Assembly (NCBI GenBank): GCA_964057225.1
Contig: OZ059900.1
Coordinates: forward strand, 12,601,638-12,665,637
Reading direction: 5' to 3'
From: Auanema rhodensis
Taxonomy: Eukaryota; Nematoda; Chromadorea; Rhabditida; Rhabditidae
DNA length: 64,000 nucleotides
The position numbers and the translations under genes were made by a program. The notes below the pieces were generated by a model. The model was not told where the DNA came from and ran no database searches. It saw only the letters and a list, made by a program, of their open reading frames with translations. Shown in pieces: positions 22,381 to 32,066 of this stretch (position 1 is the stretch's first letter; the number at the start of each line of letters is the position of its first letter).

Positions 22381-22722
22381 ATGTATACTATGAGTGAAAG
22401 TCTACAAAGCACGTACGTTAAACCAAGCGGGACCCGGCGAGGCGCAAACAGCAAGGGGTCTTCGGTCGAGGGTGACCGGCCGAGGAGAGGCCAAAAGCCT
22501 TCGAGCATGTCTACCCCCATTAGTCAGAGCCGGACTATTTGGCGCGATGAAATCTTAGAAAGTCGTAGAAAGTTAGGCTGGTTGGAGGTTGGTAAAGATG
22601 GAATCGATTGCCGTCAGGATGACTCGCAACGCCTGAGCGACGAAACTGACGAGGTACCAGTAGAGAGCCATGCCGAATTTACTAACCACGCCCCCAAACA
22701 GTTGCTAAAAACATACTTTTGA
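22381..22722 (+). CDS. Hypothetical 113-residue protein of repeat A
   Basis: An open frame starting ATGTATACTATGAGT. The protein is hydrophilic, with Arg/Gly/Lys-rich (GTRRGANSKG, RPRRGQK) and acidic C-terminal stretches, and no membrane segment. I do not recognise it. The identical frame is open in A' (30554-30895), but the two copies are so similar that this says little about selection. It follows the first small ORF on the same strand after a pyrimidine-rich stretch (22010-22120), so the two could belong to one repeat-encoded unit. It ends inside the 30-bp repeat. Confidence 0.35.
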   Translation: MYTMSESLQSTYVKPSGTRRGANSKGSSVEGDRPRRGQKPSSMSTPISQSRTIWRDEILESRRKLGWLEVGKDGIDCRQDDSQRLSDETDEVPVESHAEFTNHAPKQLLKTYF

Positions 22723-22812
22723 GGGCGTCAGCTGCTAAAAACATACTTTTGGGGGCGTCAGCTGTCAAAATCATATTTTCGGCGTCAGCTGTCAAAAATA
22801 TACTTTTTCTCC
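22699..22812 (+). repeat. 30-bp short tandem repeat with GCGTCAGCTG
   Basis: Four diverging copies of a unit like CAGCTGCTAAAAACATACTT followed by TTGGGGGCGT. A related sequence lies at the right edge of the 46-58 kb array (58465-58500). Confidence 0.85.
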
Positions 22813-23082
22813 CGAGGCAGGCTCTCGAGCCTGCGCATGGATCAAAATGCATGATTTTTTTTTAAAAATCTTTTTTAAAATTATTTTTTAATGTATTTTT
22901 AAATGAATTTTTATTATTTATATATTTGTTAATTGTATTTGTAAATATTTTTAAAATTATTTCTTTTTTAAATGTATTTTTAATATTTATATATGTTTTA
23001 AATATTATTATTTAATTATTTCTTTTTAAATGTATTTTATATATTTTTAAAAGATTATTAAAATTATCTCCTTTTAAATGTA
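22813..23082. other. AT-rich stretch of repeat A
   Basis: A very AT-rich stretch dominated by TTTTAAAT and ATTTTTAATAT motifs. I see no gene in it. Confidence 0.7.
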
Positions 23083-23278
23083 TTTTTAATATTTATACAT
23101 TTGAATAAACTTTTTAATATTTATACATTTGAATAAACTTTTTAATATTTATACATTTGAATAAACTTTTTAATATTTATACATTTGAATAAACTTTTTA
23201 ATATTTATACATTTGAATAAACTTTTTAATATTTATACATTTGAATAAACTTTTTAATATTTATACATTTGAATAAAC
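23083..23278 (+). repeat. 28-bp minisatellite, 7 units
   Basis: Seven perfect or near-perfect copies of TTTTTAATATTTATACATTT followed by GAATAAAC. The A' copy has ten units. Confidence 0.97.
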
Positions 23279-23543
23279 TTTTTAATATATATTGTTTTTG
23301 TTTTAATTTATAAAATTTGAATATATATAAAAGCTAATTAATATGTTCACCGTACCTCTTATGGGTTAATCAATGGAACTCATATTGAAGGTTAATTCGA
23401 TAAGATATATTTTATATATTTATTTTTTAATTTTATTTGTTTACATTGTTTATAGATTGCGTTTATTATAGTTTATAATTATTAATTTAACTTTTAAAAA
23501 GTTTGTTGTTTATCTAGGCGAACCATTTTGTTCACCGTACCTC

Positions 23544-26500
23544 TTATGGGTAAATCAATGGAATAGCCCACCAGGTAAGTAGTTGTTTATTTTGTACGTG
23601 GCAGATGTTGTTTCTGTTTGTTGTGAACGTACGTATGATATCATCTTCCAGATTGGTAGTGGCATATTGTAGATGAGATTGCGTTTCTTGTTGATGAAGA
23701 TGTTCATTCCATTTTTGGACGATATCGTTCTTAGCTTTAAGGTAGTCTACGTGAGCTTTCTTACCAATATGTGATGATATTTCTTCAGGTGTGCTGCGAG
23801 TGGTAGTGATAGATCTTTTTGTAGTTCTTGGAGGCGGTGACTTGGTGAGTGATTCTTTCCTATTGTATTCCTGGCTTGAGGTGATTGTGATTGGGTTTGT
23901 AGTAATATTGAATGTAGATTGGGGGGTGGAGAATGATTGTGTTGGTCGATGAGTGGTGAATATAGTTGTGGTTGTTGTAGGTGTTGTGGTTGTTGTTGAT
24001 CTGGGTCTAGCAGTAGTAGAAGTAGTAGTAGTAGTAGTGGTAGTAGTAGTAGTAGTTGATGAAGACGTGGGTATTGTTGGTTTGGGTCTAGTTGTTGTGG
24101 ATATATGTGTTTTGGGTGTGATTGTCGAAGTAATGACGTTCCTTATGGTTGTAGGCTTAGGGGTCGTGGTAGTGGTTGTAGTAGTAGTTTGTAGGGGGGT
24201 CGAAGTGCTTCTAATTGTGGTTGCAAAAGGTCGTGTTCCGGGAGTACTGATAAGGGGTAGATAATGATTATAAAATTTTTCACTATCCTCTTGTGTAATG
24301 CTATAATTTGTAGGATTTCTTTTCCGGAAGCCGTAGAATATATCGTCGCCATCGAAGATAACTGTGTAGTTTGGCAGTTGTAATGGTGGTAAGTTCAGTT
24401 CTTTTTCATATTTGATCCATTTCTTCATTTCTGCTTCGTATTCTTCTTTTGAATGTAGCTTCTTCGGATTATTTATTGCGTTCAGGATAATTTTTGCTTG
24501 TGCTAGTTGTTCGTACAGTTCTAAATCGTTTCGTGTCTTGGTGAGTCTTGGTTTTCTTGGTGGCATGAGTTGATATAAGTATTCTTCTAAAGATGGTGTT
24601 GTTTCTCCTGTAGCTAACGTAGTAGGTATTTCCGCAAGTGAGTAAGCAATTTCTTTCGCGATTTCATAGTAGTCTCCTGTTTTGGTTGGTAGTATCTTCT
24701 TAAAATCCTTAATTGTGATCCGTTTGCTAAGTTTATGCGTAAGTTCCTTATACGATAGATTATCGATCGCGATTTTTGTTGCTTCTCTTATTTCTGCTTC
24801 TCCTAGGGCGTGTAGAATGGCTATGTTGACGTCTTCATATTTGTGCCATATAAGACGATTTTTGATAACATCAAAATTTATACCTAGGTATTTGAAGATT
24901 GCGATATACTTAGGTAACATATTTGTTATGTTATTGAGATTGTAATGGATGTCAAGTCTTTTCCGTTGAATATAGGTTGTATATAGTAGAATAGTTCCGG
25001 TTTTGCTGGCTGAATATCTTAGCGAGGGGTATTGATGAACTGTCAAGAATCCTTTAGGGTATTCCGTGATTGCGTGTCTTCTTGATCGTCCTAAGCTTGA
25101 GGTTGAGTTGAAGGAGATTAGAGTTCCACTATTTGTAGTAAATATATCTTTTTGTAAGCATGAGGAGGCTTCTTTTTCCGGTGTTTTATTGTTTAGAATA
25201 AAAGCACTTTGAATTCCGGGAATCAATATGGTGTCTTCTGATATAAAAACTTCGTGAGAGCCTAATGAAGTGTACGAGCAACTATGTTTTTCTGATGGTG
25301 GGGTCCATATGATGAGAGCGTTGTTGGTTAGGCATTGTCCTTTGTCACTGGTGCATCCGTTGTCGTTTATGAATATATCTGAGAGTACTGTATTGTCTTG
25401 TAGGCTGGTCATGTGTCCTCGTTCAGCTATGAATCTGGTACGTTGTTCGCATTCCTGTTTCCATATACCATTAGTAATAGTTGTATGTGGGAATGGAGTT
25501 CCATAGAGTCCTGGTGCTTCTCTTTGAAGGTTGGTACCGTTGAATATTCTTTCTTTAATAGCTGACGAACATTCTTGCAGTGTTGTTGGTGAAACTTTTG
25601 CTAGTGAGACATTAGTTTCTCTGATGAAGAAAACGTCGTGAATGCAGAGTTGGTAAGTTTCAATTGCACATTTCCATGCTTCCCATTCTTTTGGTTGTAG
25701 GTTTTGGATGAACAATTCTGCTGTAGTCTTCTGGATATGGTTATTAGTTGGTGCGATGGATCGGCAAGCTGTTGGCGATGGCGGCTCAACATATATTCCT
25801 CCTCTGTTTCCTGTGCATAACTGGTACGTTGTTTCTGCACTGCATGTATTTATAATGAGTGCGATAATTGTGATAAAGAGGGGTAGGAATGGTGTTGATT
25901 TTCTTTTGTTGTTCGGTACTTCGTTTTCCGTGACGTTGTTGACTTGAAAACGTACTCCTGGGCTCTGTGTGCGTTCTCTGTACCGTTCCGGTCCATTGGA
26001 GGTGCTGCGCGGGCGACTTCTATAATTGTTGTATTGGCTTCGATTGTATTGAGAGGGGTATTGTTCGTGATTGTTTGATTGTCGCCGGTTGTTGTGTCCG
26101 CTATAGTTTTGGTCGCGGTTTCGATAGTATGGTCTTTCCTGGCTTCTGTTCCGTGATCTGTCGAAGTAGTTTTGTCTTGATCCCTTATTTTGAGAGAATC
26201 GTGAGTTATGGTTCCTGTATTGGTGTTGATGAGGCCGATATTGGTTGTTGTATCTGTCCGGATATCGGTTGTGTGGTTTGCCATTGCCATTATACATCGG
26301 TTTGGTTCCTTTGAACTCCTTAGATTCGTTTCTCTGGTATTGATTGTTGTCCTTTGAGTCTCGAATGTTGAGGTTGTTGAACGACTTCTCCATATTGTTG
26401 ACGAACGATGGTGGTCTATTTTGTATAAAGAGTTCTTCTCGTAAGGCCATTTCGTAAGCTTCCTCAAAGTTTGGTGGGTCTAGACGGCTAACGTGTTCGC

Positions 26501-27602
26501 TTATTTCGGGTCTTAGTCCCCAGGTGAAGGTGGATCGGAGCATGTTAAGCTCACTTTCGTTGTTCATGTCCATAGCCGAGTAGGCTTCGTTAGAACATCT
26601 TGTTGCAAAGCTTTGTACCGATTCCGTTGGTAACTGTTTCAAGCCATGTAGGCGGTGCATTGCTCGTTCTCTCTGTTTTTTCGGTGTGATCATTTCTGAG
26701 AGTCGCTTCTTGACATGGTCCCATCCGAGTCGCTTATCTTCGGTTGTGAGTTTTCTGTACGCTTCTCTTGCTCGATCATCTTCTAGCAATAATTGTATGC
26801 TTTGAAGACGTTCGGGCATAGTTGTTCTTGTAGCGTTGAAGTGTTCATCTAGGTATAGTAGATAGCGGTTGAATGGTGTTTTTCCATCGTAGCGTGGAGC
26901 TTTTATATCGCGTATGGCGGACGGAATCGCTGCTGGTTGAGGGATGATTGTAGGTGTTGGAACAGGTGCCCTTCCCGAGGTTTGCGTAAGTGGTGCGCCT
27001 TCGTCCATTGGGTCCATTCTTGGGTTAATTCTCTTGTTTTCTGCAACAAAAGTATTTGCTTGATTAGTTTGCGATGGAAGAGACGGAGATAGAGAATGCC
27101 CGGATGTAGAATGATCAATGGATGAAGGTGAGTTTCGTAGAGGTGGGGATGAGCTTACTGCGGGTGTGGTTGAAGAAAGTGCGGGCGTAGGTGATTTTTG
27201 TGTGGTTGGTGTATTGCTTCTTCTAGGGGTGGCTATTAAAGGATTGATTGGGTTGATTGTATTTGGTATGGTGTTGGTTGGGGGGTTTTGAGGGTTCCCT
27301 TTGCTTGCTATGTTTTTAGGAATAGGTTTAATGTTTGGGATAATTTTCTTTTCTAAGGTGTTTCTTTCGACTATGTCTGTTTTTTGTTTCTTCGTTTTTT
27401 CATGTGATTTGGGATTGGTGAATTGTTTTTGAATGCCGCGATGTCTTGGGGTATGTATTACCATTGACTTTGTTTTAATGCTTAACTTCGCTTGTTTTGC
27501 AGAGGGGGGAGAATATGTTGCGGGCGGTTGTCTTTTTCTTCTTATAATATTTGAAGTGGCAGCAGGGTCCAGCGGAGGTTTTGGACCAGTATTGGGCAGC
27601 AT
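23544..27602 (-). CDS. Retroelement gag-env fusion protein without pol
   Basis: Open for 1352 codons from the first ATG (27602), 13 nt after a splice-acceptor-like TTTCCTTACAG. N-terminus: Pro/Ser/Thr-rich. Residues about 230-400: a Ty3-type gag domain (PRYDGKTPFNRYLLYLDEHF, later ETVQSFATRC-like helices). 400-560: Asn/Arg/Gln-rich, nucleic-acid-binding in character, without zinc knuckles. 566-585: a strongly hydrophobic segment ending CSAE, like a signal peptide. Then comes a Cys-rich, glycosylation-rich envelope-like ectodomain with a basic GRSRRH site near 840, a mucin-like Thr-rich stretch (about 1134-1230) and a tail. No protease, reverse transcriptase or integrase lies between gag and env or nearby. 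The last codons lie inside repeat A, and no C-terminal membrane anchor is seen, so the 3' end may be truncated. The envelope type is unknown to me. Confidence 0.75.
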   Translation of the reverse strand: MLPNTGPKPPLDPAATSNIIRRKRQPPATYSPPSAKQAKLSIKTKSMVIHTPRHRGIQKQFTNPKSHEKTKKQKTDIVERNTLEKKIIPNIKPIPKNIASKGNPQNPPTNTIPNTINPINPLIATPRRSNTPTTQKSPTPALSSTTPAVSSSPPLRNSPSSIDHSTSGHSLSPSLPSQTNQANTFVAENKRINPRMDPMDEGAPLTQTSGRAPVPTPTIIPQPAAIPSAIRDIKAPRYDGKTPFNRYLLYLDEHFNATRTTMPERLQSIQLLLEDDRAREAYRKLTTEDKRLGWDHVKKRLSEMITPKKQRERAMHRLHGLKQLPTESVQSFATRCSNEAYSAMDMNNESELNMLRSTFTWGLRPEISEHVSRLDPPNFEEAYEMALREELFIQNRPPSFVNNMEKSFNNLNIRDSKDNNQYQRNESKEFKGTKPMYNGNGKPHNRYPDRYNNQYRPHQHQYRNHNSRFSQNKGSRQNYFDRSRNRSQERPYYRNRDQNYSGHNNRRQSNNHEQYPSQYNRSQYNNYRSRPRSTSNGPERYRERTQSPGVRFQVNNVTENEVPNNKRKSTPFLPLFITIIALIINTCSAETTYQLCTGNRGGIYVEPPSPTACRSIAPTNNHIQKTTAELFIQNLQPKEWEAWKCAIETYQLCIHDVFFIRETNVSLAKVSPTTLQECSSAIKERIFNGTNLQREAPGLYGTPFPHTTITNGIWKQECEQRTRFIAERGHMTSLQDNTVLSDIFINDNGCTSDKGQCLTNNALIIWTPPSEKHSCSYTSLGSHEVFISEDTILIPGIQSAFILNNKTPEKEASSCLQKDIFTTNSGTLISFNSTSSLGRSRRHAITEYPKGFLTVHQYPSLRYSASKTGTILLYTTYIQRKRLDIHYNLNNITNMLPKYIAIFKYLGINFDVIKNRLIWHKYEDVNIAILHALGEAEIREATKIAIDNLSYKELTHKLSKRITIKDFKKILPTKTGDYYEIAKEIAYSLAEIPTTLATGETTPSLEEYLYQLMPPRKPRLTKTRNDLELYEQLAQAKIILNAINNPKKLHSKEEYEAEMKKWIKYEKELNLPPLQLPNYTVIFDGDDIFYGFRKRNPTNYSITQEDSEKFYNHYLPLISTPGTRPFATTIRSTSTPLQTTTTTTTTTPKPTTIRNVITSTITPKTHISTTTRPKPTIPTSSSTTTTTTTTTTTTSTTARPRSTTTTTPTTTTTIFTTHRPTQSFSTPQSTFNITTNPITITSSQEYNRKESLTKSPPPRTTKRSITTTRSTPEEISSHIGKKAHVDYLKAKNDIVQKWNEHLHQQETQSHLQYATTNLEDDIIRTFTTNRNNICHVQNKQLLTWWAIPLIYP

Positions 27603-29278
27603 CGTTGGTATCCTGTAAGGAAATTTGTTATATCCAACGTGTGCCAAAATAATTTTATATATAGAAAAACGTAAAGAATAATGTTGGGTTTGTGTGCGCG
27701 ATTCTTATGAAGGTAGCTAGTCTTGTAAGTAATCTCTTTACCAATATAGCTCGTCCGGGTCTAACACAGGTTTGAAACTAGTGTGCCTTTTCGAAGGGAC
27801 AAGTTCTATATTGTGAAAAAGGCATGAAATGAAAGTTAATAGTTCGCCAGTCTTTTGGGACAAGGATACAAAAATAGAATTTTCGCAATCATTTCATTTT
27901 CCCAGACCTCATTAACCTATCTGAGTCACAGGTATGTCAGCTGCCTTCTGCATCCTGCTCCCTGACTCTATGATGGCGAGACCACTCTTATTATTTGTAT
28001 CAATGTGGGGCAGATTTTAATTCAAAAATTCTCTAATTATTTCATGGGGCGTACGTCTTATCCTGAGTGTCGGCCTCCGCTCGAGTCTCTTGAGTGTCTG
28101 GCATTATTCTTAACGAGGGGGGGATGGTTTTTGCGTATGAGTTAAAACTTATTGATTAATTTAATTATTTTTCGTTTTTTCAGGTGCTAAGGTAATCAGA
28201 ATTTGGATACGCTGCGCCTAATAAATATTTTTACTGTCGTGTTTAACACGGGATTTCTTGTTTATGAAATTACGGGGGGGGGGGGGGGGGAAGGGGTGGG
28301 TTTATGAGAATACAGTGTAGTAGCATAAGAATAATAGTTTTATAAACGAACATAAAGAAAATAATGAAAATATGGTATGATAGGATGATTAAGATAGTAT
28401 GATAAGATGAAGATTCAGATAATATGATAAGATGATTAAGATTGAGAGGTATAGAAGCAATATTCTTTTTTATTTCTTAATTCTAAATTAATTTTATAAA
28501 GAACTTAACTATTTTTGTTCAAAAATGTGAAAATAAACTTATAATTCTTAGAAAAGTTAATTATTGAATTTGAATAATTTTCGTATATAGGATTTTGGAT
28601 AGAGAGAATGATAAATGATATAAGTACTCTTATGAATAATTGAAAATGATTTATGAGAATATAATGAATGGAAAACTGAGTTTTTTGTAAAGAGTTTTTG
28701 GATATAATTTTTAATAGAAAAGTTTTAGAGTTTTTAAGAAAATATTATAAGCTAACTTTAAGAGAGAGATAAGATTTTTAATTGAATAAGAGATGTAGAC
28801 GGTAGCGCTTGAGTTCCTTTACGAGATCCTGTCCAAAAGGAAGGATCTCGGTGGAACCTCCACGTTCCATTTAGATTCTCAATGGTTCCAAGTTGAGAGA
28901 TCCAAACAGACTATGAGAAGATGAGTATGATTTTAAATATAAGTGTGTAATGTAAGGTGAAATAAGAAACAAGAGATCAAATATATAAAGGTTTATTGTT
29001 CGCATTATAATATAATTATACAAAGATTTAAGCTAGAGTTAAGAAAGAGAATATAAAGAAGATAAAGAGAAAGTAAGATAATAAGATAATGAGATGCCTG
29101 AGTCTTGAGGACTCAGGTTTATATATCCATACAACTCCTACTCAGTTTACACAAATTGTTACAAAGCTTATAAAAAGTGCATCTAGAATATTCTCAGAAT
29201 TGCTTAAAAACTATCTGCATTAGTTTAATAATAGCATCTGCCATGGTCAGCTGCTTTCCTTTGAGATATGTATGTAAC
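27603..29278. other. Spacer upstream of the gag-env ORF
   Basis: AT-rich, no gene supported. It holds a G homopolymer near 28275-28292, a 29-bp hairpin (listed separately) and repeated GATAAGATGA motifs (28380-28440). It might contain the leader and LTR of the gag-env element, but I cannot find a second copy of any LTR-like segment to the left of the ORF. Confidence 0.6.
28822..28850. other. Perfect hairpin
   Basis: CGAGATCCT pairs with AGGATCTCG, with an additional inner TCC/GGA pair and an AAAA loop. It is isolated, with no T-run after it. Function unknown. Confidence 0.6.
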
Positions 29279-29363
29279 AACGATAAAAACAAAACTGAAA
29301 TGGAACAAAACATAGAAAAAAAGATAAAAAATAATCGCTAACCGCGACAGTGAACCTTTCACT

Positions 29364-29435
29364 GGAATGATGGCCTAATGGTATGAGTCTGGATCACAAA
29401 CCCGAGGCTCACAGGTTCGAGTCCTGCCGGGTGCC
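29364..29435 (+). repeat. tRNA-like sequence 1 of repeat A'
   Basis: Identical in layout to 21196-21267, with A box TGGCCTAATGG at 29371 and B box GGTTCGAGTCC. Confidence 0.65.
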
Positions 29436-29519
29436 GTGGGTTTTATCTTTACCCACGCGAAGTCTTTTGTCATATATCCCGATTGAACACCTCTCGGAGA
29501 CCGGAGATAAACATGCAAT

Positions 29520-29595
29520 CACCACGGGAATAGCCTAGTGGTGTAATACCTCCTGAGGCGATTTACACTCACTGGTTCAATCCCAGCTGGCTGCC
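29520..29595 (+). repeat. tRNA-like sequence 2 of repeat A'
   Basis: Same as 21352-21427 (A-box-like TAGCCTAGTGG, B-box-like GGTTCAATCCC). Confidence 0.6.
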
Positions 29596-29746
29596 TTTGT
29601 GGACCGCCATAAGTGGGCTACAACCTGGCGTCTCAGGCCTGTCGAGAACCAGGGAAACCCCCCCCCTTTTCCTACTTTGTTGTTTTCCCGATTTGAAACT
29701 GCTCAACTCGGAGCCTGGTGATTACAACTTAAAGTACAATAATCAC

Positions 29747-29830
29747 CACCGGGATAGCCTAGTGGTGTGATACCAGGACTAGCAATCCGAGGCAATTCAC
29801 ACTAACTAGATCGACCCCCGGCTGGTTACC
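29747..29830 (+). repeat. tRNA-like sequence 3 of repeat A'
   Basis: Same as 21579-21662. It again lies just upstream of the small ORF. Confidence 0.6.
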
Positions 29831-29921
29831 ATCGATAATAATTACTAATAGTGAATATTACAGATGGCTAAGTAAGTAAAGAAGACCCAGCCTAACGGGT
29901 CTAACGGGACTCGACAAACAC

Positions 29922-30113
29922 ATGGTCCCGTACCTCCGCGTGATGCGGCACATGACCCTGCGAGGGGGCACTGCCGTGATCCACGTGGAGGGGTTGGGCC
30001 GCCTAGTTGAGGCCCTCCGTGAGGAGGTCTCACAGGCCTCCACCATTGCCGACCTTCGGGCGCAATTGGAGGAGGCCAAGGCCCTCATCCACCCCCCCCC
30101 CCCCAAGCCATAG
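29922..30113 (+). CDS. Small predicted protein, GxAxIxVxGL family (repeat A')
   Basis: The same N-terminal 52 residues as the ORF at 21754, including the GGTAVIHVEGL core and the coiled-coil-like segment. The poly-C tract is longer here, and the frame ends after a few prolines (63 codons in all). If the protein is real, this shorter form may be nearer to its proper length. Family unrecognised. Confidence 0.45.
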   Translation: MVPYLRVMRHMTLRGGTAVIHVEGLGRLVEALREEVSQASTIADLRAQLEEAKALIHPPPPKP

Positions 30114-30553
30114 GGGGCGGTACAGCTGAAAAACCCTCGGGTTCTCTGGGCTCTGCCCAGAGTTTTGCCGAGAGGAAACCAAATTCCCTTTCTTCTTTTC
30201 TTTTCCTTTCTTCTTCTTCCCTTTGGTTCCCCTTGTTTTGCATTTCTCTTCTAAACCTATACCCCAATTTGGTCCCCTCTCCAACTCCCTTACACCTACT
30301 ATAGGTGCAACGGAACCAGTGCGCTAGCGCTCTAAATCAGGATATACCTGGCCTGGCAATCGTGATTACCAGAGACGGACAGATTTACTCGATGACCCTG
30401 CCTGAGGAGAAACCGGGACAAATCTGTTCTTACCGAACTGAACCTTAGGTTCAATTCAAGACCCGGGATTAGTAATCCAACAACTAACCCAGGTAAAGGC
30501 TGTTGGATGATTGGTTAAGATACCCGAGCCCCCGTACAGGGCTTGTAAAAGCT

Positions 30554-30895
30554 ATGTATACTATGAGTGAAAGTCTACAAAGCACGTACGTTAAACCAAG
30601 CGGGACCCGGCGAGGCGCAAACAGCAAGGGGTCTTCGGTCGAGGGTGACCGGCCGAGGAGAGGCCAAAAGCCTTCGAGCATGTCTACCCCCATTAGTCAG
30701 AGCCGGACTATTTGGCGCGATGAAATCTTAGAAAGTCGTAGAAAGTTAGGCTGGTTGGAGGTTGGTAAAGATGGAATCGATTGCCGTCAGGATGACTCGC
30801 AACGCCTGAGCGACGAAACTGACGAGGTACCAGTAGAGAGCCATGCCGAATTTACTAACCACGCCCCCAAACAGTTGCTAAAAACATACTTTTGA
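30554..30895 (+). CDS. Hypothetical 113-residue protein of repeat A'
   Basis: The second copy of the hydrophilic ORF at 22381-22722, with the same sequence and start. No recognised domain. Confidence 0.35.
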   Translation: MYTMSESLQSTYVKPSGTRRGANSKGSSVEGDRPRRGQKPSSMSTPISQSRTIWRDEILESRRKLGWLEVGKDGIDCRQDDSQRLSDETDEVPVESHAEFTNHAPKQLLKTYF

Positions 30896-30985
30896 GGGCG
30901 TCAGCTGCTAAAAACATACTTTTGGGGGCGTCAGCTGTCAAAATCATATTTTCGGCGTCAGCTGTCAAAAATATACTTTTTCTCC
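30872..30985 (+). repeat. 30-bp short tandem repeat with GCGTCAGCTG (A')
   Basis: The copy of the four-unit repeat at 22699-22812. Confidence 0.85.
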
Positions 30986-31255
30986 CGAGGCAGGCTCTCG
31001 AGCCTGCGCATGGATCAAAATGCATGATTTTTTTTTAAAAATCTTTTTTAAAATTATTTTTTAATGTATTTTTAAATGAATTTTTATTATTTATATATTT
31101 GTTAATTGTATTTGTAAATATTTTTAAAATTATTTCTTTTTTAAATGTATTTTTAATATTTATATATGTTTTAAATATTATTATTTAATTATTTCTTTTT
31201 AAATGTATTTTATATATTTTTAAAAGATTATTAAAATTATCTCCTTTTAAATGTA

Positions 31256-31535
31256 TTTTTAATATTTATACATTTGAATAAACTTTTTAATATTTATACA
31301 TTTGAATAAACTTTTTAATATTTATACATTTGAATAAACTTTTTAATATTTATACATTTGAATAAACTTTTTAATATTTATACATTTGAATAAACTTTTT
31401 AATATTTATACATTTGAATAAACTTTTTAATATTTATACATTTGAATAAACTTTTTAATATTTATACATTTGAATAAACTTTTTAATATTTATACATTTG
31501 AATAAACTTTTTAATATTTATACATTTGAATAAAC
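31256..31535 (+). repeat. 28-bp minisatellite, 10 units (A')
   Basis: The same 28-bp unit as at 23083, with ten copies here against seven there. This is the clearest difference between A and A'. Confidence 0.97.
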
Positions 31536-31815
31536 TTTTTAATATATATTGTTTTTGTTTTAATTTATAAAATTTGAATATATATAAAAGCTAATTAATA
31601 TGTTCACCGTACCTCTTATGGGTTAATCAATGGAACTCATATTGAAGGTTAATTCGATAAGATATATTTTATATATTTATTTTTTAATTTTATTTGTTTA
31701 CATTGTTTATAGATTGCGTTTATTATAGTTTATAATTATTAATTTAACTTTTAAAAAGTTTGTTGTTTATCTAGGCGAACCATTTTGTTCACCGTACCTC
31801 TTATGGGTAAATCAA

Positions 31816-32066
31816 TGGAACACATATCGAAAGTTAATTCGATAAGAACGATATGAAATACAAAAGTTAATGGAACACATATCGAAGGTTAATTCGATAA
31901 GAACGATATGAAATACAAAAGTTAATGGAACACATATCGAAAGTTAATTCGATAAGAACGATATGAAATACAAAAGTTAATGGAACACATATCGAAGGTT
32001 AATTCGATAAGAACGATATGAAATACAAAAGTTAATGGAACACATATCGAAGGTTAATTCGATAAG
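31816..32066 (+). repeat. 55-bp tandem repeat
   Basis: Four full units and one partial, starting at 31816, 31871, 31926, 31981 and 32036. Each begins TGGAACACATATCGAA and contains the imperfect palindrome ATCGAA..TTAATTCGAT. Confidence 0.95.

Larger units (their letters stand above)
21111..23563 (+). repeat. Repeat A, left copy (2.45 kb)
   Basis: A near-identical second copy (A') lies at 29279-31820. Differences seen are the length of a poly-C tract (A' is 5 longer) and the number of 28-bp minisatellite units (7 versus 10). The left end is continuous with the BEL LTR start; the right end stops at CAATGGAA, where the gag-env ORF begins its last codons. The copy contains three tRNA-like sequences, two small ORFs, a 30-bp repeat and a minisatellite, all described separately. 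Confidence 0.95.
29279..31820 (+). repeat. Repeat A', right copy (2.54 kb)
   Basis: The near-identical partner of 21111-23563. Its left end (from AACGATAAAAAC) joins the spacer abruptly. Its right end passes smoothly into the 55-bp tandem repeat that shares the A-internal motif. The natural continuation of A is therefore on this side, and the gag-env segment with one A copy looks inserted or duplicated. Confidence 0.95.

Noticed and set aside
23953..24264. Val-rich plus-strand ORF
   Set aside because: It is the antisense shadow of the Thr-rich part of the gag-env frame.
21111..31820. Repeats A and A' as LTRs of the gag-env element
   Set aside because: The ends lack TG/CA, no target duplication is seen, and each copy continues into different native sequence on its outer side.
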